Shown: positions 8,850 through 17,420, counted from the stretch's first letter. The stretch: DNA of 64,000 nt from Cupriavidus oxalaticus (GCF_016894385.1 NZ_CP069812.1:3534001-3598000), one strand, 5' to 3'. The notes: generated by a model not told the origin, from the letters alone. Numbers and translations: made by a program.

Positions 8850-9560
8850 TCAGGCAGCCCTGCCCTTGCGCGCCCACCACCAGACCCGCATCCCCAGCAG
8901 CACGAATACCACCGCGGCATAGATCGAGACTTCGCCGAAGTCGTTCTTGCCCGCCTTGTGCCACCAGTAGTGCAGGATCGCCAGCACCGCGGTCGCATAG
9001 ACCAGCTTGTGCAGCGCCTGCCAGCGCTTGCCGCCCAGGCGGCGCACCATGCCGTTGGTCGACGTCAGCGCCAGCGGCACCATCAGCACGAACGCCGTGA
9101 ACCCCACCGTGATGAAGGGACGCTTGTACACGTCCTTGATCATGTAGGCCAGGTCGAAGCCGCGATCCACGCCGATCCACAGCAGGAAGTGCTGCAGCCC
9201 ATAGAAGAACGCAAACAAACCCAGCATGCGGCGCAGCCTGATCAGCCAGTTCCAGCCGGTCAGCCGGCGCAGCGGCGTGATCGCCAGCGTCAGGCACAGC
9301 ATCACCAGGGTCCAGGTGCCGGTGGAGCGGGTGACGAATTCCAGCGGGTTGGCGCCGTATTGCCCGGTTGCGCCAAGGTAAAGCAGCCGGACGAACGGCA
9401 GCAGCGCCAGCAGCCACAAGGCGATCTTGATGGCGCGCACGCGCTGCGGCGACAGCGCTGCCAGGCCGGCCGGCTGCTTGCGCGCCACGCCGCCCGCGGC
9501 GGTCGCGGCGGTCGCGGCGGTCGCGGCGTTGGTAGTGGAAGCCATGCGTTCGCCTGCCAT
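8850..9560 (-). CDS. msrQ: Heme-binding membrane subunit MsrQ of the periplasmic methionine-sulfoxide reductase
   Basis: Inner-membrane b-type cytochrome of the ferric-reductase-like family (236 aa) that passes quinone- or flavin-derived electrons to MsrP. Five to six membrane helices are visible. Heme-ligand histidines are expected in FYGLQHFLLW (about residue 112) and LHKLVYATAVLAILHYWW (about 175-192). The start at 9560 overlaps the msrP stop (ATGA). The first 30 residues are unusual: a 9-bp tandem repeat encodes Ala-Ala-Thr repeats. A later ATG at 9545 is a possible alternative start. Confidence 0.92.
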   Translation of the reverse strand: MAGERMASTTNAATAATAATAAGGVARKQPAGLAALSPQRVRAIKIALWLLALLPFVRLLYLGATGQYGANPLEFVTRSTGTWTLVMLCLTLAITPLRRLTGWNWLIRLRRMLGLFAFFYGLQHFLLWIGVDRGFDLAYMIKDVYKRPFITVGFTAFVLMVPLALTSTNGMVRRLGGKRWQALHKLVYATAVLAILHYWWHKAGKNDFGEVSIYAAVVFVLLGMRVWWWARKGRAA

Positions 9561-10555
9561 CAGAAGTTCTTCTTCAGGTCCATGCCCTGGTACAGCGCTG
9601 CCACCTGCTGGCCGTAGCCGTTGAACGGCAGCGTCTTGCGCTTGGGCGCGAACAGCGCGCCGAAACCGCCGCCGCGCTCCTCGCCGATGCGGCGTTCGGT
9701 CGCCTGGCTCCAGCGCGGGTGGTCGACGTCGGGGTTCACGTTGGAATAGAAACCGTATTCCTGCGGCGCCGCCAGGTTCCAGCTGGTGGGCGGCTGCTTG
9801 TCGACAAAGCGGATCCTGACGATCGACTTGGCGCTCTTGAAGCCGTATTTCCACGGCACCACCATGCGCACCGGCGCACCGTTCTGGTTGGGCAGCACCT
9901 CGCCATACAGGCCGAAGGTCAGCAGCGCCAGCGGGTGCATCGCCTCGTCCATGCGCAGGCCTTCGCTGTAGGGCCAGTCGAGCACGCTGCTGCTGACGCC
10001 AGGCATCTGCTTCTTGTCGGCGAGCGTGATGAACTGCACGTATTTCGCGCCGGGTTGCGGCTCGACGCGCCTGATCAGCTCGGCCAGCGGATAGCCGATC
10101 CAGGGGATCACCATCGACCAGCCTTCGACGCAGCGCAGGCGGTAGACGCGCTCTTCCATCGCCGCGACTTTCATCAGTTCATCGAGATCGTAGACCCTGG
10201 GCGTTTTCACCAGCCCTTCCACCGACACCTGCCATGGGCGCGGGCGCAGCGTGCCGGCGTTGCGGGCCGGGTCGGACTTGTCGGTACCGAACTCGTAGAA
10301 ATTGTTGTAGGTGGTCACGTCCTGGTAGGGCGTACGCTTCTCGGTCACGACATAAGCATTGTTGGGCGTGGCCGCCAGCTTCGGGCCGTGCTGCGCCCAG
10401 GCGTTGCGGGCAAACCATGGCGCCAGCGTGGCGCCGGCGGCACCTGCGGCGGCCAGCGCGAGCATGCGGCGGCGCGACTCGAAGACATCGCGGGGGGTGA
10501 TCTCGTCGGCGGCGATATCGCCGCCGCGCAGCCATTTGGGGGAAGGAATCAACAT
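9560..10555 (-). CDS. msrP: Periplasmic methionine-sulfoxide reductase, molybdopterin subunit MsrP
   Basis: Soluble periplasmic molybdoenzyme (331 aa, YedY family) that reduces methionine sulfoxide in envelope proteins. A twin-arginine signal [10 protein letters not shown] lies at about residues 27-36. The molybdenum ligand is Cys142 in [11 protein letters not shown]. Length and the sulfite-oxidase-like fold motifs ([15 protein letters not shown] near residue 240) are typical. It precedes msrQ with overlapping codons. Upstream, 109 bases away, is an anti-sigma gene, so the pair probably belongs to an ECF-controlled group. Confidence 0.95.
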   Translation of the reverse strand: MLIPSPKWLRGGDIAADEITPRDVFESRRRMLALAAAGAAGATLAPWFARNAWAQHGPKLAATPNNAYVVTEKRTPYQDVTTYNNFYEFGTDKSDPARNAGTLRPRPWQVSVEGLVKTPRVYDLDELMKVAAMEERVYRLRCVEGWSMVIPWIGYPLAELIRRVEPQPGAKYVQFITLADKKQMPGVSSSVLDWPYSEGLRMDEAMHPLALLTFGLYGEVLPNQNGAPVRMVVPWKYGFKSAKSIVRIRFVDKQPPTSWNLAAPQEYGFYSNVNPDVDHPRWSQATERRIGEERGGGFGALFAPKRKTLPFNGYGQQVAALYQGMDLKKNF

Positions 10556-10664
10556 GGTTTTCCTCGTTGCCGGGCGCTTGCAGGATTGGACTCAGGGCTT
10601 GGTCGTGGCGTGCGGGCCAGTCCTGACAAATTTTTTCGGTGCGGCGCAGGCGCCACACCGGCGG

Positions 10665-11510
10665 CTAGCCGCCCTGGTATTGCTGGTAGACCGCCTGCGC
10701 CAGCGTCAGCAGCCGGGCACGCTCCAGCGGCCCGGCCAGCGCAAAGCCGAGGTCGCGGTCGATCCAGTAGAACGCCATCGGCGCCGGCCCTGTAGCCGGC
10801 CTGGCAGCCGGCCGCCGTGCGCCTTCGCGCGGCATGCGCTCGACGCGGAAGCCGGTGTCGGGCGTGCCCTGCGCCATGCGCCGCAACTGCAGCGACAGGC
10901 GCGTGCCGTCGTCCGCTTCGTACATCAGGATGGCGGACGGGCCGCCTTCGGCCACGCCCAGCCGTCCGCCGATCAGGTGGAAGCCCTGCGCGCGCAGGTC
11001 GGGCACTTGCAGCGCCATGCCGAGGCGCTTGGACAACCACGCGATCAGGTGCGCCTCGTCGCTGGCGGCGACTTCCACCGGGTGGCGCATTTCCGGCGCG
11101 TAAACCACATGCGTGGCGAGCGCCTCGCGAGCGAAGCGCTCGCCGGGTGCCATCGCTACGGTGGTGCTGCCGATGCGATCGTGGGCCATCCAGCCGAGCG
11201 CGCCGCCGAGCGCCAGCAATGCCACCGAGGCGCAGCCCGCGGCCAGCGCCATGGTCCAGCGCGGCGCGCGCCGGCGCCCGGCCTGGCGCGGCTCGCCATG
11301 CAGGGCGGGCGGCAGCGCGGCCAATGGCACCGGTTCGTTCAATACGGGATCCAGCATGCCGTGCAGCGCATCGGCCTGGCGGCGCCACGCGGCGACCTGC
11401 GCTGCTGCGCCGGGGTGCTGCGCCAGGTACGCCTCCACCGCGGCGCGGCGCGCGCCGGACAGCTGGCCGTCGGCGTAGGCATGAAGATCGGCTTCGTGGA
11501 TCGCGGACAT
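10665..11510 (-). CDS. Anti-sigma factor, membrane-anchored, partner of the adjacent ECF sigma factor
   Basis: A 281-aa protein. The N-terminal helical domain begins EADLHAYADGQLSGARR, typical of the cytoplasmic ZAS-like anti-sigma domain (COG5662-type). The downstream cysteine pair of zinc-binding versions is absent; the equivalent place reads AQHPGAAAQV. One membrane helix follows (about residues 92-115), then a periplasmic domain of about 165 residues. Two ATG codons in tandem (11513 and 11510) overlap the sigma stop, and either could be used. Translational coupling to the sigma gene supports the assignment. The periplasmic signal is not evident. Confidence 0.8.
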   Translation of the reverse strand: MSAIHEADLHAYADGQLSGARRAAVEAYLAQHPGAAAQVAAWRRQADALHGMLDPVLNEPVPLAALPPALHGEPRQAGRRRAPRWTMALAAGCASVALLALGGALGWMAHDRIGSTTVAMAPGERFAREALATHVVYAPEMRHPVEVAASDEAHLIAWLSKRLGMALQVPDLRAQGFHLIGGRLGVAEGGPSAILMYEADDGTRLSLQLRRMAQGTPDTGFRVERMPREGARRPAARPATGPAPMAFYWIDRDLGFALAGPLERARLLTLAQAVYQQYQGG

Positions 11511-12049
11511 CATTTCACCCGCTGCAGTGAACTGGCGGCAGGCACCGGCTGGCCGGGAGCACCGCCGTCGAGCAAGCGCCGCATCTGCTCGCGCGCACGC
11601 GCCAGGCGCGACATCACCGTGCCTTGCGGGATGTCGAGCACGCGCGCCGCCTCGGCATAGGTCAGTTGCTCCAGGCTGACCAGCAGCAGCACCGCGCGCT
11701 GGGCTTCGGGCAGCTGCGCCAGCGCCTGCAGCAGGTCGCGGCGCAGGCCGGGGTCGGCCGCGGGCGCGCTGACCTCGGGCAGGGTGTCGGTGGCCACCAC
11801 CAGGTCCTTGCGCCGCAAGCTGTTCAGGCGCAGCCGGTGCATCAGGGTCAGCAGCCACGGCAACAGGCCGTCGGCGCCGTCGCCCCACCAGGCGCCGGGG
11901 CGCAGGCGGAAGCGCCAGCGGTAGCGCAGCGCGCGCTCGAGCGTGTCCTGCACCAGGTCGTCGGCCTGTGCCGCGTCGCCGGTGAGACCGCGCGCGTGGC
12001 GCCGCAGCCGCGGCGCCAGCGCTACGAGCTGGCCTTCAAAGCCGTCCAT
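11510..12049 (-). CDS. ECF-family RNA polymerase sigma factor
   Basis: A 179-aa group 4 sigma factor. Region 2 is at about residues 10-85, with the core-binding stretch DLVQDTLERAL and a tryptophan-rich insert before LLPWLLTLMHRLRLNSLRR. Region 4 is at about 110-165, with LPEAQRAVLLLVSLEQLTYAEAARVL split over two helices and the recognition helix PQGTVMSRLARAREQMRR. It overlaps the anti-sigma gene and follows a lipoprotein gene by 38 bases. Its proximity to msrPQ suggests that it senses envelope oxidation, which is an inference from context. Confidence 0.88.
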   Translation of the reverse strand: MDGFEGQLVALAPRLRRHARGLTGDAAQADDLVQDTLERALRYRWRFRLRPGAWWGDGADGLLPWLLTLMHRLRLNSLRRKDLVVATDTLPEVSAPAADPGLRRDLLQALAQLPEAQRAVLLLVSLEQLTYAEAARVLDIPQGTVMSRLARAREQMRRLLDGGAPGQPVPAASSLQRVK

Positions 12050-12087
12050 GCCGTGGCGTGCTTCAGGACGTCCAGGGCGTCAGCCCG

Positions 12088-12525
12088 TCAGGGCTTGGCG
12101 ACGTGCCAGACGTTGTTGAGATTGTCACCGGTCTTGTCGCCAGGCTTGGCGTCCTTGGCAAAGCGGTACAGCGGCATGCCGCGGTAGGCCCACTGCTTGC
12201 CGCCATCATCGCGCGTGATGATGGTGTATTGGCCCGACGCGTTCGAACCCGGCGCGGCCATCAGCGGCGGCCAGTTGGTGGCACAGGGGCCGTTGCAAGC
12301 GCTCTTGCCGCTGTTGGCGGTGTCGCGGTCGAAGGTGTACAGCGTCAGGCCCTGCGGATCGGTCAGCACGCCACTGGTCACCTTCACCGTGGGCGGCATG
12401 TTGCCGGTACTGCTGCCGCCCATGCCCATGCCGGAGCAGCCGGCGAGCAGGACAGCCGCGCAGCCGAGCGCCAGCGCGGCGGGACGAACGAGGGATGCTG
12501 CAGAGGTAAGACGCACACGTGCCAT
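12088..12525 (-). CDS. Secreted lipoprotein with COG4315-type repeats
   Basis: A 145-aa lipoprotein. The signal peptide ends in LLAGC (Cys30). The mature N-terminus is short and Gly/Met-rich (CSGMGMGGSSTGNMPP). Two copies of the secreted-repeat motif follow (about residues 45-80 and 85-140); LTLYTFDRDTANSGKSACNGPCATNWPP is the conserved core, given here in part only as LTLYTFDRD and CNGPCATNWPP. Function of the family is unknown. The ATG at 12525 has GGAG nine bases upstream; an alternative ATG is at 12540. It is the first gene of the putative sigma/anti-sigma/msrPQ group. Confidence 0.8.
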   Translation of the reverse strand: MARVRLTSAASLVRPAALALGCAAVLLAGCSGMGMGGSSTGNMPPTVKVTSGVLTDPQGLTLYTFDRDTANSGKSACNGPCATNWPPLMAAPGSNASGQYTIITRDDGGKQWAYRGMPLYRFAKDAKPGDKTGDNLNNVWHVAKP

Positions 12526-12596
12526 GATCTTGTTCTCCATGCTAACCGATGCCGCCAGCCGGCACCGCTCCTCCAGTAAACACCCGATGTGATGCC

Positions 12597-12604
12597 TTTA
12601 TTCC
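12597..12604 (-). promoter_or_regulatory. Candidate ECF-type -35 element GGAATAAA
   Basis: The octamer GGAATAAA (minus strand) lies about 70 bases upstream of the lipoprotein start. It resembles the GGAATA-type -35 boxes of several ECF sigma groups. The -10 cannot be assigned with confidence; GGGTG-TTTA is at about the right distance. No second copy is found in the gap upstream of msrP. This is a low-confidence reading. Confidence 0.3.
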
Positions 12605-12624
12605 GTCACGTTGCAAAAAAGTCG

Positions 12625-12650
12625 AAAAAAAACCTGCCGGGAGGCAGGTT
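12625..12650 (-). terminator. Intrinsic terminator downstream of ccsB
   Basis: Perfect 8-base arms (12631-12638 AACCTGCC; 12643-12650 GGCAGGTT) with a 4-base loop are followed on the minus strand by eight U residues. It lies 36 bases beyond the ccsB stop. Confidence 0.92.
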
Positions 12651-12685
12651 CTTTGCATCGCACCATGGCGCGTCGCATGCGACGG

Positions 12686-13879
12686 TCAGAGCTCCCCGTA
12701 GCTGTGCAGGCCGGACAGGAACATATTGACGCCGAGAAAGGCAAAGGTCGTCACCAGCAGTCCGACCAGCGCCCACCACGCAGCCACCGTGCCGCGCAGG
12801 CCCTTCATCAGCCGCATGTGCAGCCATGCCGCATAGTTCAGCCACACGATCAGTGCCCAGGTCTCCTTCGGGTCCCAGCTCCAGTAACCGCCCCAGGCTT
12901 CGGCCGCCCACAGCGCGCCCAGGATGGTGGCGATGGTGAAGAAGGCAAACCCGACCGCGATGGCCTTGTACATCACGTCATCGAGCAGCTCCAGCGACGG
13001 CAGCCGCTCGGCGAGAATGCCGCGCTGCTTGAGCAGGTACGCGACCGACACCATCGCCGCCAGCGCAAAGGTGCCGTAGCCGATAAAGTTGGCCGGCACG
13101 TGGATCTTCATCCACCAGCTCTGCAGCGCCGGCACCAGCGGCTGGATTTCCTGCGCGTTGCGGCTGACCGTGTACCACAGCAGGAAGCCCACCGCGGCCG
13201 ACACCACCAGCATCACGAACGGCCCCAGCGCGCGCGTGGCGTAGCGGCCTTCGTAGTACAGGTAGAACAGCGACGTGACCAGCGTGAACAGCACGAACAC
13301 TTCGTACAGGTTCGAGACGGGAATATGGCCGACGTCATGGCCGATCAGGTACGACTCGTACCACCGCACCAGCATGCCGGTGAAACCCAGCACGATCGCG
13401 CCCCAGCACAGCTTGCTGCCGATGCTGTAGCCGGTGTCCGAGCGCGTGGCCAGCCCGACCCAGTAGAACAGCGTGGACAGGAACACCAGCGCGCTCATCC
13501 ACAGGATGGCCGACTGGCTCGACAGGAGGTACTTGAGGAAGAAGACCTGGTCCGCGCGCGCGAGCTGGCCCTGATAGAGCTGGATCGCGAACAGCGACAG
13601 CACCGTCAGCCCCAGCATCAGCGGACGTACCGGCTTCCAGTGCCAGCCGAGCAGTGCAAAGGCAGGCACGGCGCCGATCAGCACGGCCTTGTCGTAGCCA
13701 TCCATCCATTGCGCATATTGCGACAGCGCAATGCCGGCGCCGACGGCCAAGGCCAGCGCGAACAGCCAGTCCACCCACGTCAGCCGGCGCAGGAAGGAAG
13801 GTTCGAGATAAGCCTCATCGCCGGCACCCCCGTGGGCGGGCGTGGCGCGCGTGGCTTGCGTGGTCACGTTTGAAGACAT
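12686..13879 (-). CDS. ccsB: Cytochrome c biogenesis heme-handling protein CcsB (ResC/CcsA-type)
   Basis: Polytopic inner-membrane protein (397 aa) of System II cytochrome c maturation. Together with ResB it moves heme to the periplasm and attaches it to CXXCH apocytochromes. About eight membrane helices are visible. The tryptophan-rich heme-binding WWD motif GGYWSWDPKETWALIVW lies near residue 320, flanked by conserved histidines (LHMRL). The gene follows resB by 15 bases and ends at a strong terminator. Naming varies (ccsB, ccsA, resC); the family assignment is firm. Confidence 0.93.
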   Translation of the reverse strand: MSSNVTTQATRATPAHGGAGDEAYLEPSFLRRLTWVDWLFALALAVGAGIALSQYAQWMDGYDKAVLIGAVPAFALLGWHWKPVRPLMLGLTVLSLFAIQLYQGQLARADQVFFLKYLLSSQSAILWMSALVFLSTLFYWVGLATRSDTGYSIGSKLCWGAIVLGFTGMLVRWYESYLIGHDVGHIPVSNLYEVFVLFTLVTSLFYLYYEGRYATRALGPFVMLVVSAAVGFLLWYTVSRNAQEIQPLVPALQSWWMKIHVPANFIGYGTFALAAMVSVAYLLKQRGILAERLPSLELLDDVMYKAIAVGFAFFTIATILGALWAAEAWGGYWSWDPKETWALIVWLNYAAWLHMRLMKGLRGTVAAWWALVGLLVTTFAFLGVNMFLSGLHSYGEL

Positions 13880-13894
13880 AGCGTACCTGCTTGT

Positions 13895-16084
13895 TTAATG
13901 GCTGCCGCCTTGATGTGGCGCTTCAGCGGGGATCCCGCCGGCGGCACGGCCGACGTCGTCGCGCAGTGCCGTGAATTCCTTTTCGAAGTCCATCGTGCGG
14001 CGCTGGGTCGACATCGCCATCAGCACTTGGCTGCCGGGCGTCGCGGCCTCTCCCTCGGCGGGCTTGTCCTTGATCCAGATCCAGACGCGGCGCTCGCGGA
14101 TATAGAACATCGCGAACACGCCCAGCGTCAGCAGCAGACAACCAAGATACACGATGTTCTTGCCCGGCGCACGGGTCATCTGGAACACGCTGGCCTTGAT
14201 TTCCTTGAACTCGTCGAGCTGCAGGAACACCGGTGCGCCGTAGAAGAAACTGTCCGACAGCGTATTGATCGCCTGTTGCAGGAAGGTGCCGCTTTGGGCG
14301 CTGTTGGGCACCACCGGCAGCTTGTCCTGGGCGCGTGCCAGCTGCCACAGCTCCCACATCGAGCCATTCAGGATCTTCAGCAGCACGTCGGCGGCCTTCT
14401 GCTGCTCGGCCTGCGGCACTGACTTTTCCAGGAATGCCGCGATCGCGGTGAAGCCGCCCGGCGGCGAGTCCGGGGTCGGTCGCGTGGCGCCGGCAAACAG
14501 GTCGAGCGCGCGCAGCGCGCTTTCGGCAAGCTGGCGGCGCAGGTCGGCCTTGTCGTCTCCCGGCATCGAGGCCAGCGCAAAGCGGCGCGCGGCCTCGCCG
14601 CGCAGCGCGCGGTCCTGCAGCGCGGCGCGCAGGCGCATCCAGTCGGCAACGCTGCCCTGGTCGTCGGCGGGAATGCGCAGGTAGCGGAACTGCTCGCTCG
14701 GCGATTCGCGCATGCCGGCCAGGAACACCGACTGCCCGTCTATCTGCACGGGCACCATGTAGTTGTTGTACTCGCGCGCCTGCCCGGTGCGATCGCGCAG
14801 CTTGTACTGCACCGAGGGGCCGACATTGCGCAGCGTCTTGGCCCGGTCGGCGCTGGCCGCGGCACCCAGGTGCTTCTCCAGCGTCTCGTTCAGCGATTTG
14901 CGCGCGACGCCGCGCGCATCGGGCTTGCCCGAGGCATCGGTGACGTTCTCGATATTCATCAGCCGGAAGTCGCTGAATTCGACCGTCACGCCTTCGCTGT
15001 CCGCGACGGTGCCGGTGTCCTTCAGCGGCGCCTTGCCGCCCACGGCACCGTCGATGGCAAAGGTGCCGCGCGCGGTGCCCTGCATCGGGTAGCCGACGAA
15101 CTTCAGGCGCGAGCCGCCGTCCTCGAAGCTGGACTGGTAGATGGCGATACCGTCGACGATCAGCGGCTCGTTCACCTTGATGGTGGCCTCGGTCTGCTTG
15201 CCGGTGACGCGGTCGGTGACGATCACATCGGAGGCGAACAGCTTGGGCATGCCGGTCTCGTAGAAGTCGATCGAGAACTTCTTGAGCGTGAGCGCGAAGG
15301 GCAGGTCCTGCACGAGTGCGCCGTCGGCGACGTTCAGGATGGCCGTGGACACGGTTTGCCCCTCGGGCACGTAGGCATTGCCGCGAAAGCCGGGGTTGGT
15401 CGCCGGCAGCCGGTGCTGCGACGGGATCTCGCTGATCACCGCGTTGCCGCTGATCGGGGTCTTGCCACCCAGCCACATCTGCGCGCGGATCAGCATGTCG
15501 CCGTCGAGCAGGCCGCCTATGCAGATCACCACGATGGCGGTATGCGCCAGGATATAGCCGACCTTGTTGGCCGCCCCCGCCTTGCCCGCCAGCAGCGTGG
15601 CACCGTCATGCTCGACGGCCTTGATGCGGTAGCCGCGGTTGCGCAGCAGCGCCGACAGCCTGCCGACAGCCTCGGCGCGCGCGCGTGCGCCGTCGAACTC
15701 GCCGCGATGGTGGAAGGCACGCAGGCTGCGCTCGCGCACATGGTCCTTCCATGAGCGCATGTCCGCAATCATCTTTGGCGTGTTGCGCACCAGGCAGAGC
15801 GTGGTGGACGCCACCAGGAAGGCCAGGATCAGCAGGAACCACCACGAGCCGTAGACCTTCTGCAGCGACAGCGTATGGAAGACATCGGCCCAGAACGGCC
15901 CGAACTGGTTGACGTAGTTCGGATACGGCTCGTTCTGCTTGAGCACGGTGCCGATCACGCTGGCGATGGAGATCACGGTCAGCAGCGCGATCGCGAAGCG
16001 CATCGAGGACAACAATTCGACCGCGTCGCGCAACACGCGGTGAGGGGTCTTCAGGTGCAGCCCTGAAGTGGAAGCGGTCGACAT
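13895..16084 (-). CDS. resB: Cytochrome c biogenesis protein ResB
   Basis: Inner-membrane component of System II cytochrome c maturation (729 aa). Three N-terminal membrane helices (about residues 30-50, 80-105 and 178-198) carry FAIALLTVISIASVIGTVLK. A long periplasmic domain follows (about 200-640), then a fourth helix (about 645-665, IVYLGCLLLTLGVFAMFYI) and a cytoplasmic tail. It acts with the downstream CcsB. The upstream gene is cytochrome c4, a likely substrate. Length is typical of betaproteobacterial ResB. Confidence 0.93.
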   Translation of the reverse strand: MSTASTSGLHLKTPHRVLRDAVELLSSMRFAIALLTVISIASVIGTVLKQNEPYPNYVNQFGPFWADVFHTLSLQKVYGSWWFLLILAFLVASTTLCLVRNTPKMIADMRSWKDHVRERSLRAFHHRGEFDGARARAEAVGRLSALLRNRGYRIKAVEHDGATLLAGKAGAANKVGYILAHTAIVVICIGGLLDGDMLIRAQMWLGGKTPISGNAVISEIPSQHRLPATNPGFRGNAYVPEGQTVSTAILNVADGALVQDLPFALTLKKFSIDFYETGMPKLFASDVIVTDRVTGKQTEATIKVNEPLIVDGIAIYQSSFEDGGSRLKFVGYPMQGTARGTFAIDGAVGGKAPLKDTGTVADSEGVTVEFSDFRLMNIENVTDASGKPDARGVARKSLNETLEKHLGAAASADRAKTLRNVGPSVQYKLRDRTGQAREYNNYMVPVQIDGQSVFLAGMRESPSEQFRYLRIPADDQGSVADWMRLRAALQDRALRGEAARRFALASMPGDDKADLRRQLAESALRALDLFAGATRPTPDSPPGGFTAIAAFLEKSVPQAEQQKAADVLLKILNGSMWELWQLARAQDKLPVVPNSAQSGTFLQQAINTLSDSFFYGAPVFLQLDEFKEIKASVFQMTRAPGKNIVYLGCLLLTLGVFAMFYIRERRVWIWIKDKPAEGEAATPGSQVLMAMSTQRRTMDFEKEFTALRDDVGRAAGGIPAEAPHQGGSH

Positions 16085-16122
16085 GTGCAGTGAAACCTAA
16101 GACAAACGTGCTGCTTTGAAAT

Positions 16123-16160
16123 AAAAAAGGGTGGCCTTGCTTGGACGAGCAGGCCACCCC
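16123..16160 (-). terminator. Intrinsic terminator downstream of the cytochrome c4 gene
   Basis: Arms GGGTGGCC (16129-16136) and GGCCACCC (16152-16159) form a stable stem with a partly paired loop. On the minus strand it is followed by UUUUUUAU. It separates the cytochrome c4 gene from resB, so resB-ccsB probably also has its own promoter or depends on read-through. Confidence 0.85.
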
Positions 16161-16254
16161 TTTCGATTGTGACAGGCGCGTTCGGTTGCATGCCACGCGG
16201 GCTGCATGCCGAAGCACCGGCGCCTGGCGGCGCCAGCGTACTGCGCTAGCGTCG

Positions 16255-16914
16255 TTACCGGACGCCGGCGACGTAGTCCGCCACCGCCTTGATCTCGGCA
16301 TCCGACATCTTGGCGGCGATGGTCGTCATGACCGAATTGTTCTTGCGGGTGCCCTGGCGGAACGCCACCAGCTGTGCCTCGGTGTATTCCGACCACTGTC
16401 CGCCAATACGCGGATACTGGGCCGGGATGCCGGCGCCGGAGGGACCATGGCAGGCGGCACAGGCCGGCACGCCCTTGGCGGCGATGCCGCCACGGTAGAT
16501 CTTCTGGCCTTCCTCGATCGTGTCCTTGTTCTTGGCGGTGGCCGGCTTGATCGGCTGCTTGGCCAGGTAGGCGCCAATGTTGCGCATTTCCTCGTCGGTC
16601 AGCACCGATGCCATCGGCACCATGATCGCATTGTTGCGCGCCTTGGACTTGAAGTCGGCCAGCTGCTTGTGGACGTATTCCGGATGCTGGGCGGCCAGCT
16701 TGGGGTTGGCGGCGGCCGCGCTGTTGCCGGCTGCGCCGTGGCAGCTCAGGCAGGCGGGCACATTGCGATCGGGGGCACCTTGCGTGTACAGCGTCTCACC
16801 CTTGGCCGGGTCGGCCTTTGCGGCGGCCTGCTCTGCGGCAGATGCCAGTCCGGAAAGGGCGGCTGCAGGAACGGCCAGTGCCAGGACACCCAGAATCTTC
16901 GCAATGCGGTTCAT
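16255..16914 (-). CDS. Diheme cytochrome c4
   Basis: Periplasmic electron carrier (219 aa) that delivers electrons to terminal oxidases. A signal peptide ends around LASAAEQ (residue 24). Two homologous cytochrome domains each carry a heme site: ACLSCH (about residues 47-52) and ACAACH (about 146-151). Methionine ligands are expected in the IMVPMASVLTDEEM and SVMTTIAAKMSDAE stretches. The ATG at 16914 is chosen because it opens a proper signal peptide. The neighbours resB and ccsB mature c-type cytochromes. Confidence 0.93.
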   Translation of the reverse strand: MNRIAKILGVLALAVPAAALSGLASAAEQAAAKADPAKGETLYTQGAPDRNVPACLSCHGAAGNSAAAANPKLAAQHPEYVHKQLADFKSKARNNAIMVPMASVLTDEEMRNIGAYLAKQPIKPATAKNKDTIEEGQKIYRGGIAAKGVPACAACHGPSGAGIPAQYPRIGGQWSEYTEAQLVAFRQGTRKNNSVMTTIAAKMSDAEIKAVADYVAGVR

Positions 16915-17420
16915 TCGCACACCTTCTCTGAATTGTTTTGGATACCGTGATGCATGCCGGCCGGCACTCTGCCGGCGGTGAGGACGCGCCGGGGCAAAGG
17001 CCTGACATCGTGGCGACCCGAGCGGATGACCGATCCGCTGCGGTTTGCCTGGCGGCAGACCCCCGCCAGCCCCTGATCCGCCGCTGCGGCACCTGAGGTG
17101 CAACGCATGATGCGAAACAAGGCCGTGCCCACGATAGGACGACACAACGAGGCTTCCCGTCCGGACAACGGCAGCCGAGCCACGCGGCAAAGGATGTCGC
17201 GCGTCACCCGATCAGGAGACCGTAAACCGGCGTATTGTACAATAAGTTATGTGCCGGATTGATGCCTTGCGCCCTGCTGTGCCGTGTTGAAACGGTCTCG
17301 CGCTGCGCCAGATCAAACCCGGCGAGCGGCCCCGCCGCAGCCCTCCCCACCCTGGCGGTAACCCGGCCACGGCCAGCGCCAGTTGCGCCGCCGCGGCGCC
17401 CCGCCCTACCGCTATCGCGC
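16915..17420. promoter_or_regulatory. Divergent intergenic region between cytochrome c4 and engB
   Basis: This 506-base stretch has no credible gene. Two perfect palindromes stand out: GCACCTGAGGTGC (17089-17101) and ATTGTACAAT (17234-17243). The second contains TACAAT on both strands and could be a -10 element in either direction, though neither has a good -35. An in-frame extension of engB runs through the right part but lacks features of coding sequence. Confidence 0.5.

Noticed and set aside
9561..9854. Upstream extension of msrQ giving a 334-codon frame
   Set aside because: It overlaps msrP for about 300 bases. The start at 9560 overlaps the msrP stop as ATGA and gives a normal family length.
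12611..13873. A 420-codon plus-strand frame opposite ccsB
   Set aside because: Charged, His/Gln/Arg-rich shadow of a polytopic membrane protein; it includes the ccsB terminator hairpin.
17235..17420. 62-codon in-frame extension of engB
   Set aside because: Pro/Ala/Arg-rich sequence with no homologous look, no ribosome-binding site at its start, and EngB proteins normally begin near MSLLHQARF.
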